In this document: piece by piece, positions 11,875 through 24,129 of the stretch
Numbering within the stretch: position 1 is the first letter of the stretch
How the letters are laid out: each line of letters starts with the position of its first letter
Assembly (NCBI GenBank): GCA_958496175.1
Contig: OY292279.1
Span: 5,518,001-5,582,000, forward strand
Length of the DNA: 64,000 bases
Origin: Sisyra terminalis
Lineage: Eukaryota; Arthropoda; Insecta; Neuroptera; Sisyridae
Reading direction: 5' to 3'
Position numbers and translations under genes: made by a program
The notes under the pieces: model-generated
Database searches by the model: none
Told to the model about the DNA's origin: nothing
The model's input: the letters and a program-made list of their open reading frames with translations, nothing else

Positions 11875-13500
11875 CTATATAATTTCCAATCTGATATTCT
11901 TAAAATATTTAAATTTATTCAACCATCAAGCGAATGAAAGAACTTTTCATTCAAAATTAAAATTTCTGTTGAGAATTATTTCCCATACATAACTATAATA
12001 TCTATTCGTTCAAGCCAATATTAATGTAGGTTATTAACATCCCACGTATTTATAGACTTGCATGCAAGAAAGTTGAATTGCCAATTACTTCCTCCATACA
12101 ATCGTTAAAGCAAAATTCATTTTGAAATATTATTATTCAAACTTAAAGCCCTATTTATAATAGTAATCAACTTTTAATTGAAAATGATATTATATCGTTC
12201 ATACCCTATTTGAAATTGGCTAATTTAATTGGTTAATTGAAAATTAATTTTCCCAAAAATGGAAAATTTTACATTTGGAAGAAATCCATGAATTTTTTTT
12301 TGTATTTGTTCGGACATTACTTCGAACCATTTTGTTTAGAAGTGAAACAATGATTTTCAATGTTCGCAGTATTTTGGTACGTGATATTACCGTAATATTG
12401 ACGTTAGCCCACGTACAATTATCTGAAAGCTTCCTTAGGTAAATATAGAATAACTTCCGATATTCATTTAAGCCATTTCTTTTGTAATACTCGTACCAAT
12501 TTTTTTTTCAACTAATGGAAATTCAATAAGAAAATTCTTAATTTAATTCGACCAAAAATAGCATAGGTTTTATTGCACGTATTGCTTGGATGTTGATACT
12601 TTATATTGGATCAGCTACGTTCTAAATACCAAGGATTACATGTTTAGATTAAAAATTTTCTAGCTTCATGTTATTCTTTTCCTATTCTATCAACCCCAAG
12701 GTTTAAACGGCTTATTTGTACAAGCCAATTCTAAAATACCAGAAATAAAAATTTCAGATCGGAAAAACTATATTTTCATTTCATCCGTTTTTTACTGGAA
12801 TAACAAAAGAAAATTCATGAAAAAACGCGTTTTAGCTTACAAAATTGAAAACTCTTAATTAAAATGAAAAAAATATTTTTATAGATACCTTTAAGAGTAT
12901 TGCTAAATCGTATTTTAATAGGACTTAGTTATAAATGATTCCCAAAAAAATAGGTATTGTTGAAAGTTAATTAAGAGTAAGATAAATTGTTTCTAAAATC
13001 TTTTTTCTACTAAAATGAGAGGATTTATAAATGTTAATACCATTGATTCACTGGGAAACAGGCCTATGTTACATGGAATTGAGACAAACTGTAAGTGGTC
13101 CAAATTGTGGTCCAAATTCAATGGCCAGGGATTTTATATTTTAAAAATAAAAATATATTTATATTAAAAAATATATTTATAAATATTAGATAAGTACAAT
13201 GATACGAATTTATGCTTAACAAAAAGGGATTTTTTTTAAATTTTGCAGGGCATATATATTCAATTATCACTTCTTTTTATTTATTAAGAGATGTGAAAAT
13301 ATAAAACCCTTTTTTTCTAAAAAAAATAAGTTTTTATTATTAAATGAATAATTTTAAATGAAAACTTTTATTTTCTCTCAAGTAAATTTTTTTATTAACT
13401 ACACATTTTTGCCATCATCTGCCAATTTGTGGATGCCATAACAAAAAAATTGATCCTCTTTTGAGCAAAACCTATCATCAATAAATTTTTGTAGGTCTTC
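11875..13500. other. Unannotated AT-rich intergenic stretch
   Basis: No supported gene, RNA or repeat structure. Confidence 0.5.
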
Positions 13501-13502
13501 AT

Positions 13503-14565
13503 TAGACTGATTCAATGGATTTTGATTGATTCAAAAATGATGATTTTTTTTTCTTAATTATATCGAAAATATTGTTTTAAATGACCAAAAAAAAATCCTG
13601 TGACTGTTTAAGCTCTCAATATTTATTTTAAGAGGTGCCGCATCGCAAATTTCGATTTTCCATTTAAATAACATGGGAACAATATTCTCGTCCCCTTTGG
13701 AATTTTATAGCTCACGTTGGTGACAATATTTCGAAATAATCAAGGTAAATTCTTATAGAAAATTAAACGATCTAGAAAAAAGGTCTTCTACAAGTTTTTG
13801 ATATATTTATTCCTTCAAAAGTTATTCGAGGTCAAAGTTTAACTAACGAGAAATTTTAATATTTTTTCAATTTTTTGACGCAACCATCAACTTTATGAGA
13901 AAATTTTATAAGACATTTTTTGTAGAGCCCTTTCTTTCCATAACTTATTTTGATAAAAGTTTATGATATTTTTCACAGGTCCTAAGTTATTTGCATTAAA
14001 CTGAAACTATTCGTAATCTTATTGGTTTAAATTAATAATATTCTCTGAATTATTATATTGTAAACAAAAAAATATTTTTTTTTTTACTTACAACCTGTGA
14101 AAAATATCAAAAACTTTTAATGAGATAAGTTATTGAAAAAAAGGGCTCTACAAAAAATTTCTTTTAAAATTTTCTCATAAAATTGATGGTTGCGTCAAAA
14201 AATTGGAAAAATATTAAAATTTCTCTTTAGTTCAACTTTGACCTCGAATAACTTTTGAAGGAATAAATATATCAAAAACTTGGTTAGAGACCTTTTTTGT
14301 AGATCGTTCAATTTTCTACAAGAATATACCTTGGTCATTTCGAAATATTGTCACCAACGTGAGCTATAAAATTCCAAAGTGCAAGAGAATATTGTTCCCA
14401 TGTTATTTAAATGGAAAATCAAAATTTACGATGCAGCACCTCTTAATATTAAGAGCTTAAACTTTCACAAAATTATTTTTTTTGTCATTCCCAACAATAT
14501 TTTCGATGTAATTAAGAAAAAAAATCATCACTATTTTTGAATCATTCATCTGAATCAATAATAAA
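13503..14565. mobile_element. Foldback element, TAGACTG family 1, copy 1
   Basis: Starts TAGACTGATTCAA. Left-arm landmarks (GAGGTGCCGCATCGCAAATT, CCATTTAAATAACATGGGAA, GAGGTCAAAGTT, TTTTTGACGCAACCATCAA) recur in inverted order on the right arm from about 14090 to 14560. The box TCTACAAAAAAGGTCTC is present in diverged form on the left and as GAGACCTTTTTTGTAGA on the right. The right tip is decayed (GAATCATTCATCTGAATC), so no target duplication could be read. Other copies are at 30780 and 52958. Confidence 0.8.
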
Positions 14566-14599
14566 TGATATTATGCTAAAATCATCAGTACTGTTATAA

Positions 14600-15185
14600 T
14601 TAGTTGATTCTCAAATTAGTACCTGATTTGTTTTGAAAGAATTCATCGCATAAAAATCGCTCATGAGTGATTAAAAGTCGTCAAAAACGATTCAGATCAA
14701 TTAAAAGGCTCAAAACTAACGAAGAAATATGGTTAAATGAATATTCTATCAAAATCAAAGCTCAATTTTTCCAATGGAAGTTATCTGGAGAGTAAAAATT
14801 GCTAGTTTGGTAAAAAAAAACGATTTCTTTCTAAGTTTCCTTCGACAACAATGATGTGGTGCATCTTAAATTACTTTCAAAAAGATTTACGGTTAATCAG
14901 ACATATGTTCTTTAAACTATGCATCGTTTGCGTAAAAAATGAAACATCTGGAATTTTAGAAAGTTTTTCAAAGCTTTTGCATTACAATAATACATTTGCT
15001 CATGTTTCGTTGCTTTTTTCTGATTTTTTAAGCACATAGAAGTCTAATAATTCAAAACTTCAAAATTTGTCAGTGGTTTGCAATTAAATTGGAAATTGGA
15101 GATTTTGGAAATCCCTCATAAAATCATAAATAAACAACAACAAAAAAATCACTGAAATCCATTAAAAAATTTTAATCAAGCATGT
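14600..15185. other. Unannotated AT-rich stretch
   Basis: No gene or repeat recognised. The 62-codon open frame at 14851-15039 has no family signature. Confidence 0.45.
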
Positions 15186-15189
15186 CCTA

Positions 15190-15465
15190 AAAATATTTAA
15201 ACAAAAAACCATTTTTTTTTTTGGGAAAATATTCCGGATTTTCGTATGCGCAAAAATGAATATCCCTCACCATACATGCATCTATCGTGCCACCGATCTT
15301 CAACTGCTTTTCCAAACAAAAGCCTATTGGTAACATAATGGCGGAAAACAGCAACGCATCATATAATATCTTTCCAGCGTTACAAAAAGATTTCTGTTTA
15401 AAAAAAAAAAAACAATTGACAACCAGTGACGTAATTAGATGCATTTGTTGTGAGATTTATTACCC
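15190..15465 (-). repeat. Inverted stray piece of the ~800-bp tandem unit
   Basis: Contains AATATCCCTCACCATACATG, the reverse complement of CATGTATGGTGAGGGATATT found in each unit of the 17585-20135 array, then CCTATTGGTAACATAATGG, which matches the unit's other conserved block. The open frames on both strands here are shadows of the repeat. Confidence 0.65.
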
Positions 15466-15469
15466 AAAA

Positions 15470-17580
15470 AAAAAAACATTTTTTTTTGCAATTTTTCGTT
15501 GGTAAAACTTTAGTGAAAGTATTAACCGTTGGATTTTTAAAAGAACAAATCAGAATTAATCTTTAAGTGGCCCAGAAAACTAGCTGACCATTGACAACAT
15601 TTTCATTATTGCACTCGAAACAATTGAATGATGCGGCATCATTGATGCCGCCATATTAAAATTATATTTTGATGGTTCTTTTTTAAAGTAAGTTTATTTT
15701 TCTTTATATTTGCATTGAGTTTTGGAAATCCTTTTATTTTTGTACAATACGTTTTGCTGGTTCTTCAACTTCTTCAGGTACTATTGTAATTTAACTGTCT
15801 TTAGTTGAGCAAAAATTAAAGTTTAAGATCTAAAAAAAAATCCAAAACATCAATGAAAAAATAAGTAATTATTATAAAGTGATTTGATTAACTTTTTGTG
15901 TTCTTGAAACCTAAAAAAAGATGATTACGAATTTAGATGGGTGTGCCAAATTTGTTTTGGCCTTGGACTTGAATTATATTTGAAAAATTTTAAACTTTTT
16001 AGCTAAAAAGTATGTGATTTATAATCTGAAAAGTCATTCTAAATTTCGATTCAAAATTTATCCAAAAATATTACATCAGGAAATGGCAGTTTATTGATAA
16101 TCATGCATTGAAATCTTCAAGCTCCTAAGTGGAATATTTTTGAAAATAATTGGTCTTAAAAACTATTTAAAATATTTTTCCTTCCACCACACTTTAATCA
16201 TCAAAAATTAACGAATTCAAACGAAGACTCGTTACTTTGGTGGTTTTCATAGAAACTTTTAAGTAAATAAAATTTTATGAAATTTTAATTAATATTGACA
16301 ATAAGTTCTATTCACATCCTCTACGCTCCACAAATAATTCTCATGAGACCTTTTAAAACTCTAACACTTTACTTTTGACAACTAATCTGCATATATCCTC
16401 ACATGAAAATAAATTATTCGACTTACACTATAGTTTTAATGTAGAGAATATAATACTTTTAAAAAGAAAATTAAGAAACTCTGCATGAAACTTTTGATGT
16501 TTTCTTCATACACAATTTTAATTTATTCTGCCAATGTAAATTTCTTAGATTTCAAATTTGTTGATGAAATATGTAAAACATTTTCGGTATGTTTAGTTGA
16601 AAAATTATTCAATCTAGATTTTTTTTACTTAAATTACTTGTTTTTTTGAAGAATATAGCATTAAATTCTTTCCAAGTTTCTCATTAAATTTGCATGGAAC
16701 TTCTCACCAGAATACTGAATTATCTTTATCGACAATTAAAGTTAAAAATTGACTGTTAATTTTCGTAGAATTCCTTCTAGTAGGTTGGCACGTGAAGCTT
16801 TTGCATAGTAATGAATTGCTTAATAGTTTGAATGCAGTTGAACCTAGTATGCATAAATTTCTGCTGTTTTAAATGCATGAACGGGTTATAAACAGAAACA
16901 GGAAGAAAAACGAACACTATAGTTTCTCATTTTAGAGCTTTTTCGCAAAACACGCAAACATTTCTCTCTCCAACGAAATATTTTCGTATTTGCTAATGGT
17001 AGAACACTAATCGTTCAAGTTTGCAATTGCTGAATATTGCAGATTTTATCCTTATTTTATATAGGAATTCTCGTCCAATATTTCTAGATAACTTTTGTAC
17101 AATTTTTTATTCAGTAAATATAACAATTAATAATCCAAATTTTGATTAAATTTAACGATTTTATATAAAAAATAAAGAACTTTTATAAACTAACAAATAT
17201 GTTCCCCAATGTGAATATTTCAATCGATAAAACAATCAATTAAAAAGCATTTTGTTTATAGAACAAATAAATATTTAACTACGAAAACCTTTAACATTTC
17301 ACAACTTAAAATATTATTTTGTATTTCGTTCGCCAAAGTTTAACAGGTCTTTAATTATTAATTTGATAAGTTTGTGCCTTTGCACAGTGACATTTTCAAC
17401 TGGAAAATAACATTTCGTGCCGGAGTTTGACGATTTTATTTCCATTGGAATACTTTGCGGAATAAACTTGTCTCATTTCTTTATTTAAATTAACATGCAT
17501 TGTTTTATACAGAGATAAAGATAGAGAGAATATACCGAAAAGTAGAAAACTTTCAGCTAAAAATATCTGTATACTTGAAA
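15470..17580. other. Unannotated AT-rich intergenic stretch
   Basis: No supported gene, RNA or long repeat. Confidence 0.5.
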
Positions 17581-17584
17581 AGTC

Positions 17585-20135
17585 TTAGAGATTTGAATGA
17601 TAGACTTAAAATTATTTATTTAAAAGGTGAACAAAGAAACTTATATTTCAAAGTTTGTTTTTAAATATTAGTGAAGAAAGATTACAGATATATATAGAAT
17701 AAAAGTAATAATTCATTCCATTTTTTCGACCCTCTAAATTTCACCACAAATGCATCTAAAAAATTAATAAAAAAAAAAAATAAACTATCTTCTTTGGTAG
17801 ACAATTTTTTCAGTTGAGGTTTATCGAAATTTTCTGGTATTTCTAGTAACTTTTGTTCCACCATTGAGTTACCAATAGATTTTTGTTTAAAAAAAAAATT
17901 GAAGTTCAGTGACACGATAGATGCATATATGGTGAGGGATATTCATTTTTGCGAATAAATTCCGAAATAATTTCCAAAAATCAATAGGTTTTTGATTTGA
18001 ATTTTGTAGAAGATGCTTGATTGAAAGTTTTGAGTGGCATTTAGTGATTTTTTGCAGTTGTTGTTCGTTTAAAATTTTATGAGTAATATCCAAAATAAGT
18101 CGCAAGCCACTGGAATATGAAATTTACTGAAAATTTGGGAAATCGTGAACTTTATAACTTTATAGATCTTTTTTTCGTAAGTTAAAGTTTATATTAGATA
18201 AAAAATTTTAAAGTTGATAATTCAAAATAAGAGTTTTGAAAAACTAAATTTCTTTCAAAGTTGAAAACCCAAAAAAAAATTTTGTGCAAGTAGTTCTAAA
18301 GTAGTTTTTGCCCTCTTAAATGATAAAAAATTTCCACATTTAAATTGGCCTAAATTTGATGTATTCGTAAACCCATTTCAATAAAAAAAATCATTTAAAT
18401 CGACGAAAAGTGTTGCCTTGGCACAAATAGAGAAACTATTTTTTTTTCGTTACTAAATGATTTGAATATTACAATAAATTCATTCCATTTTTTCTACCCT
18501 CTAAACTTCACCACAAATGCATCTATTAGTAAATCTATTGGTGACACAACGGTGGGAAAAAAACTATAATAAAAAATAAAATAAACTGTCTTCTTTGGTA
18601 GACATTTTTTTCAGTTGAGCTTAATCGAAATTTTCAGGAATTTCTAGTTACTTTTGTTCCACCATTGCGTTACCAATAGATTTTTGTTGACAACAAAAAA
18701 ATGAAGATCAGTGACACGATAGATGCAAATATGGTGAGGGATATTCATTATTGCGAATAAATTCCGAAATAATTTCGAAAAATCAAAAGGTTTTTGGTTC
18801 GCATTTTGTAGTAGATGCTCGATTGAAAGTTTTGAGTGGCATTTAGTGATTTTTTGCTGTTGAAATTTGTTTAAAATTTTATGGGGAAATTCCAAAATTA
18901 GTCGTAAGCCATTGACAAACGGGATATGAAAATCACTGAAAATTTGGAAATCGTGAACTTCATAACTTAAAAAATCTTTTTTTCGTGAGTAACAGTTTAT
19001 ATAAAGTAAAAATTTATAAAGTTGATAATTCAAAATAAGAGTTTTGAAAAAAAATTTTGTAAGCAAGTAATTTTTAGTAGTTTTTTTCCACCCTTTACTG
19101 ATAAGAATTTCCACATTTAAATTGACCTAAATTTGATGTATTCGTAAACCTTTTTCAATAAAAAAAAAACATTCAAATCGTCGAAAAGTGTTGCCTCGGC
19201 AAAAATAAAAAATCTATTTTTTCCTCCTAAAGATTCGAATGAGAGACTTAAAATAAATTATTTAAAAGGTGAATAAAGAAACTTATATTTCAAAGTTTGT
19301 TTTTTAAATATTTGCGAAGAAAGATTGCAGATATATTTACAAGAAACGCAATAATTCATTCCATTTTTTCCATCCTCTAAATTTCATTACAAATGCATCT
19401 ATCGGTAAATCTATTGGTGACGTAACGGTGGGAAAAAATCTATAATAATAAAAATAATAAACTATCTTCTTTGGTAAACAATTTTTTCAGTTGAGCTTTA
19501 TCGAAATTTTCTGGAATTTCTAGTAACTTTTGTTCCACCATTGCGTTACCAATAGATTTTTGTTTTCAAAAAAAAAATTGAAGATTAGTGACACGATAGA
19601 TGCATGTATGGTGAGGGATATTCATTTTTGTGAATAAATTCCGAAATAATTTCCAAAAATGAAATGGTTTTTGGTTTGAATTTTGTAGAAGATGCTTGAT
19701 TGAAAGTTTTGAGTGGCATTTAGTGATTATATTATTATATTATATTATAATTTTGACAAAATTAGTCGCAACAAACGGGATATGAAAATCACTGAAAATT
19801 TGGGAAATCGTGAACTTTATAACTTTAAATATTTTTATTTCGTAAGTAAAAGTTTATATAAAGCAAAAATTTTTAAAGTTGATAATTCCAAATAAGAGTT
19901 TTGGAAAATTGAATTTCTTTTCATCGTTGAAAACTCAAAAAAAATTTTTTTTGTGTAAGTAGTTTTGCCCCCTTAGATGATAAAAATGTTTACATTTAAA
20001 TTGGCCTAAATTTGATGTATTCGTAAACCTTTTTCAATAAAAAAAAAAAAATTCAAATCAATGAAAAGTGTTGCCTCGGCAAAAATAAAAAACCTATTTT
20101 TTTTCGTTACTAAATGATTTGAATATTACAATAAA
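17585..20135. repeat. Tandem array, ~800-900 bp unit, three copies
   Basis: Copies begin near 17590, 18476 and 19223. Each contains, in order, ATTCATTCCATTTTTTC with ACAAATGCATCTA, then TTCTTTGGTAGAC, TTTTGTTCCACCATTG, GACACGATAGATGCA with ATGGTGAGGGATATTCATT, TGAAAGTTTTGAGTGGCATT, and TAAATTTGATGTATTCGTAAAC. Within a unit, the GCATCTATCGG...GTAACGGTGG block is answered in inverted form by CCACCATTGCGTTAC...CGATAGATGC, so each unit can fold. The 156-codon minus-strand frame at 18644-19114 comes from one unit and is not preserved in the others. Confidence 0.8.
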
Positions 20136-20139
20136 ACAC

Positions 20140-20678
20140 GATTCCATTTCTCTTGAAAGTGGAACAAATACACTAACCCTATCTATTTTCTATCAGAAAC
20201 TTTCAATCGAAAATTGCGTTTGCATAAATACAGTTGAAAACATTCCCAGTATAATTCTAGATAGGCTTTATCTGATACCATCAACAATTTAAACCCCTAA
20301 ATATTTTCCATCAAATCAATACACTTCAATTTACTCAACAAACTAGCACTAAAACCGTAAAAACATTAAACCAAATAAATTTTAGTCTGTACTAGTATCG
20401 AATTTTCTGCAATGATTTACAAGACGTGTGACTTTTTAGCGTTTGAAACCCGGAAAGATAATCAGAGTCTTATCTCGAATAATTATCTTTATTTGTTGGG
20501 GTTAATTGCCGTAAGTTTGTCTCGTCGGCAATTTGTTAAAAGACAAATTATATTTGAGCTTCCTTGGAAGATTGTGCATTTAGTTAATTGTTGAAGGTAC
20601 TTGAGGCGTTTAATTGTTTTAATTATTTCGGGCTTTGTATGGGAAGAAGTTCATAACGAAGTCGGGTTCAAGATAAGC
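20140..20678. other. Unannotated stretch, slightly less AT-biased
   Basis: A 60-codon plus-strand frame at 20412-20594 begins with ATG and has no low-complexity content, but no family was recognised and no splice or promoter context supports it. Confidence 0.4.
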
Positions 20679-21540
20679 TCTAAAATTAGTGATATTGATT
20701 CCCTTTTTGTTTTTATTCGTTAGTACCATAATAAGGGAAAATCATGGAAATACCTAGAGAATTAATATTTGTAGTTACCTATTTTGCTTAGGATATTGAT
20801 TTATAAAATTTTAACATTTTAATTGGTTCATTCATCAAGTAGAGTACACTTTTCTTACTCTTAAACATTTCTATGCTCTTATAGCTTTTACGGAACAATT
20901 TATTACTATTGGATGATCATTGATTGCTTGGCAATCAAAAAACGAATCTAATACATCTAAAATATATTTGCTTAAATTTTTGTTCATTATTTTTAATGTT
21001 TTTTTTTTTTTGTAAATTATACTATATAAATTAATCCACAAAAAAATTTTAAAAATTTCATAAACATTATTCAGATACACCTCTTTAATCCCCAGAAATC
21101 GCTCTTTTAGATTACCACTTGTTACAGTCGATGGTACATGAGCTATCTGAGCGATTTTTTGCACTAGCTCTAAAATTAGTGATACTGATTCCCTTTTTGA
21201 TTTTATTCGTTAGTACCATAATAAGGGAAGATCATGGAAATACCTAGAGAATTATTATTTGTAGTAAATAATTTTGCTTAGGAAATTAATACCTAAAATC
21301 TTAACACTTCGTGAAATATCCGGAAAATTTTGACCTTTGAGTTGCACCATTTAACCAGTAAAGTACAATTTAATTCCTCTTAAACATTTTGATAGTCTCA
21401 TAGCTATTACGAAAGAATTCAATACTATTAAATAACTACTGAGGATGATTGCTTGGCAATCGAAAAACGTATCTAATACGTTAAAAATATATTTGCTTAA
21501 ATTTTTGTTCCTTATTTTTCTTGGGCCAAAAAACATTTAG
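20679..21540. repeat. Direct duplication, ~490-bp unit, with Penelope-type hammerhead relics
   Basis: AGCTCTAAAATTAGTGAT followed by TTAGTACCATAATAAGGGA begins each unit, at about 20679 and 21168. Both units carry GATTGCTTGGCAATC with a following A-run and AATCTAATAC or ATCTAATACG, which belongs to Penelope terminal repeats elsewhere in the window (40941-41175). Unit 2 keeps an intact CTGAGGA...GAAA core; unit 1 is decayed. The open frames on the minus strand are repeat by-products. Confidence 0.7.
21439..21473 (+). ncRNA. Hammerhead-like core in repeat unit 2
   Basis: CTGAGGA, T, stem GATTGC/GCAATC closed by a TTG loop, GAAA, then AACGTATC. The core boxes match the hammerhead consensus (CUGANGA ... 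GAAA) except for one extra base before the stem. The stem III palindrome ATACGTAT seen at 41155 is changed here to AAACGTAT. Probably a decayed copy. Confidence 0.35.
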
Positions 21541-22044
21541 TTGAGTGGAAAATTTAGCGACGTAAAGTCAATTTTGATTTCTTTGTACAAAATCACCATC
21601 ATATTTATTTCAAACAATATATAAACTTGATTGTAAATTTGGATAGTTCTTTCAAACATAACTATACTAAATTCAAATATAAACGAAATTGAATGAATAA
21701 TTTTGTATATTTGGTTTAATTCGCACAGATATTTCAACCAAACAAAAAATTAGTTTCAATTAAATTTTATTTAAAATTAAAAATATACTTGGCTAGAAAG
21801 TAGGTATAACTTATTAAATACAGGCTGGTTTGGTTTTCATTTTATATATTTTATTAAGAACAAATGTACATAATTATAACATATTTTTAAACGCAACAAA
21901 ATATGTAAACTTAAATTATTTAATTAAAAGTATAAGTCCGTACTATATTTAAGAACTTTAAAAACTCCTAGCCCATACTATAAAAAATACAAATAATCAT
22001 TTATTAGAATAAAATAAAATATATTATTATTAATATAAGTTACT

Positions 22045-22570
22045 TTAATATGAACAGCAAATCCTCGCTGGCTTTCTTTTGACGTAGGTTTCCAATAATT
22101 TTTTTGTTTGACTGATACACCGGCTCATGGAGGAACAATAAAAGTTTATAACTATATAAATATTTTAATTTGTTAAAAAATAATATACAAACCTCAAAAA
22201 ATTATCAATAAGATCTTTGAACCCTCGACTCATTAATTATACCTTGACCGCGTCATCAACCATTTTTATAAAATACAATACATATAATAATCGTACAACA
22301 CAAATTATCCACTAATTTTTTTTAAAGAATATTAAAATATGTTATTACACTTATTAAAACAATAATTTATAAATAATGTAGTATACTTACAAGTAAAAAT
22401 GTTAAATGAAAAGCAAAATTCATAGATTCAAATCGATAATACAGCTTAGAAAACACAGAAGTAAAGTATAGAGGATTCGTGTTTGATCCCGTATTCGATT
22501 CGGTAATCCTATCTCTCTCCAACTCACTTTTTCACTTCAACGACCTAGGTCGGAGCGCAGTCGTTTCAAA
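22045..22570 (-). other. Candidate small secreted-peptide gene (weak)
   Basis: On the minus strand a less AT-biased leader (22570-22424) precedes an ATG at 22423. It encodes MNFAFHLTFLL, signal-peptide-like, and runs directly into a GTAAGT donor at 22390. Downstream on the same strand are an acceptor before 22311, a GTTTGT donor near 22192, an acceptor before 22151, and a final open stretch that in one frame ends RICCSY-stop at 22045. An AATAAA lies near 22005. No exon combination gave a clean uninterrupted frame: the middle segment meets a TAA after MVDDAVKV. It could be a peptide gene, a non-coding RNA or chance. No family was recognised. Confidence 0.2.
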
Positions 22571-22914
22571 ATTTCAATATAATTTCTAATAAAATTAATG
22601 AATGACAATTTTAAAACAAAAGAAAGAAGGAGAAGAGGGAATAATTTTTATTTATTGTCGATACTTTTGGATAGTATTTATATTTTCTTATAAACGGCAT
22701 GAAAAATAATTGACAATAGTGATCCAGCACTATAAGGAACTGTATTGAACATTTCATGTTATGCGCATGAGCAGCTTAGGTCCACAAAGATAAAATCGCC
22801 TTATTTTGATGTGAAATGTGGAGGGGAGTTCACTCAACTACACTTACCATTATTGTGAATGTATTTGACATTCTATTCAAGTACGCTTGTTTCTTGACAC
22901 AAGAAATATAAAAT

Positions 22915-23025
22915 TTTTTATTCAAACCGTTTGGGATTGAATAAAGTGAAATAGATTTCACTAAAGGTAAATAAGTCAAACTCCTAAGGAATTCGACCTC
23001 AGAATCAAATTTTTTACAGTGTATA
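22915..23025. repeat. Short dispersed repeat, copy 1
   Basis: AACCGTTTGGGATTGAATAA ... GTCAAACTCCTAAG ... TTTACAGTGTA recurs in the same orientation at 24012-24125 with scattered differences. Minus-strand translation is open in both copies but unrecognised. Confidence 0.7.
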
Positions 23026-23587
23026 ATAACCACAGGGGCTACTGTAAAATCATCCGTTGGGACTATCAAAACGGTATTGTGTTTCGTAAATGGAAAGATT
23101 TAATCTACTTGAAAATTCAAAAAGTTTCAATAATTCCAAACCTTAAAAAGTTCACTCTTATATCATCTAAGATTAGCAATAGAAATGAAATAAAAATCGA
23201 CTTTTTAAAGTTTGAATTGAAATAGATATCGGTTTCAATAACCAAAATAATTTTTGTATGCTTCCTAGGCCAGGGTGGAAATTTTTTTTCAAAAGATACA
23301 ACAAAAATATTATTCAGGATGATAAAAAAAAAATAATTTTGAATTTTTAATCATTCAATGTTGATTTTAAGAGATGTTTATTATGATATTCAATATTGAT
23401 ATTAATTTTATATTATCACCCCAATTTATTGATTTTTTTCACAATACCTGTGATCTATTGGACTGAAAGAATTAAACAACAAATATTCTTGAAGAATTAT
23501 AACCCCTCTACAAAAATATACCATTGTAAATTTTTGTCAGACCATTTTCATATAATCGAGCCTTGTAGATTGATATACTCTTTAAAC

Positions 23588-23983
23588 CAGAGTTCCCTAA
23601 ACTTTTCTGTATCGTAGACCCCTTGCCATGTTTTTCCGTGTTGGGTAGACCCCCTACTTACCTGATATTGATTTCCTGTAAATTTCTAACTGTAGTGAAG
23701 TTTAGTGTTAAAAACTTAAGGTAAAAACATATGTTAATTTATACATTTATTAATTGAATTTAAATTAAAACTACTCAAAATAAAATTTTCAAAATCAATG
23801 TCTTGATATTATAAGATAGTATGATGTAATTAAATAGGTACTATCAGTGTATGTGTTGAGATCCACTATCGTGGACCCCCATTTTCATTTCATGGACCTC
23901 TAAATTTTTTTTCGCTGACGTAGACCCCTTGCAGATTGTCATAGACCCCTAGGGGTCGATATAGACCACTTTGGGAATCACTG
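23588..23983. mobile_element. hAT-type miniature element
   Basis: Flanked by an exact 8-bp duplication CTTTAAAC (23580-23587 and 23984-23991). The ends are imperfect inverted repeats of hAT type: CAGAGTTCCCTAAAC on the left, and CAGTGATTCCCAAAG read from the right. The interior repeats GTAGACCCC and its complement near both ends and has no coding capacity. It would need a hAT transposase supplied elsewhere. Confidence 0.85.
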
Positions 23984-24011
23984 CTTTAAACGATTAAATA
24001 GTTGACTCCTG

Positions 24012-24125
24012 GAAGTATGGTTTAAACCGTTTGGGATTGAATAACGCTAAATAGATTTCACTTAAGGTAAATTAGTCAAACTCCTAAGAAATTCGAGCTC
24101 AGAATAATTTTTTTTACAGTGTACT
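24012..24125. repeat. Short dispersed repeat, copy 2
   Basis: Second copy of the repeat at 22915-23025, beginning AAACCGTTTGGGATTGAATA. The hAT element lies between the copies. Confidence 0.7.
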
Positions 24126-24129
24126 AATG

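Noticed and set aside
18644..19114. 156-codon minus-strand open frame
   Set aside because: It is one unit of the ~800-bp array; the other units have stops in the same frame.
22440..22560. tRNA-like B-box near GTGTTTGATCCCG
   Set aside because: No A-box at the right distance and no cloverleaf pairing.
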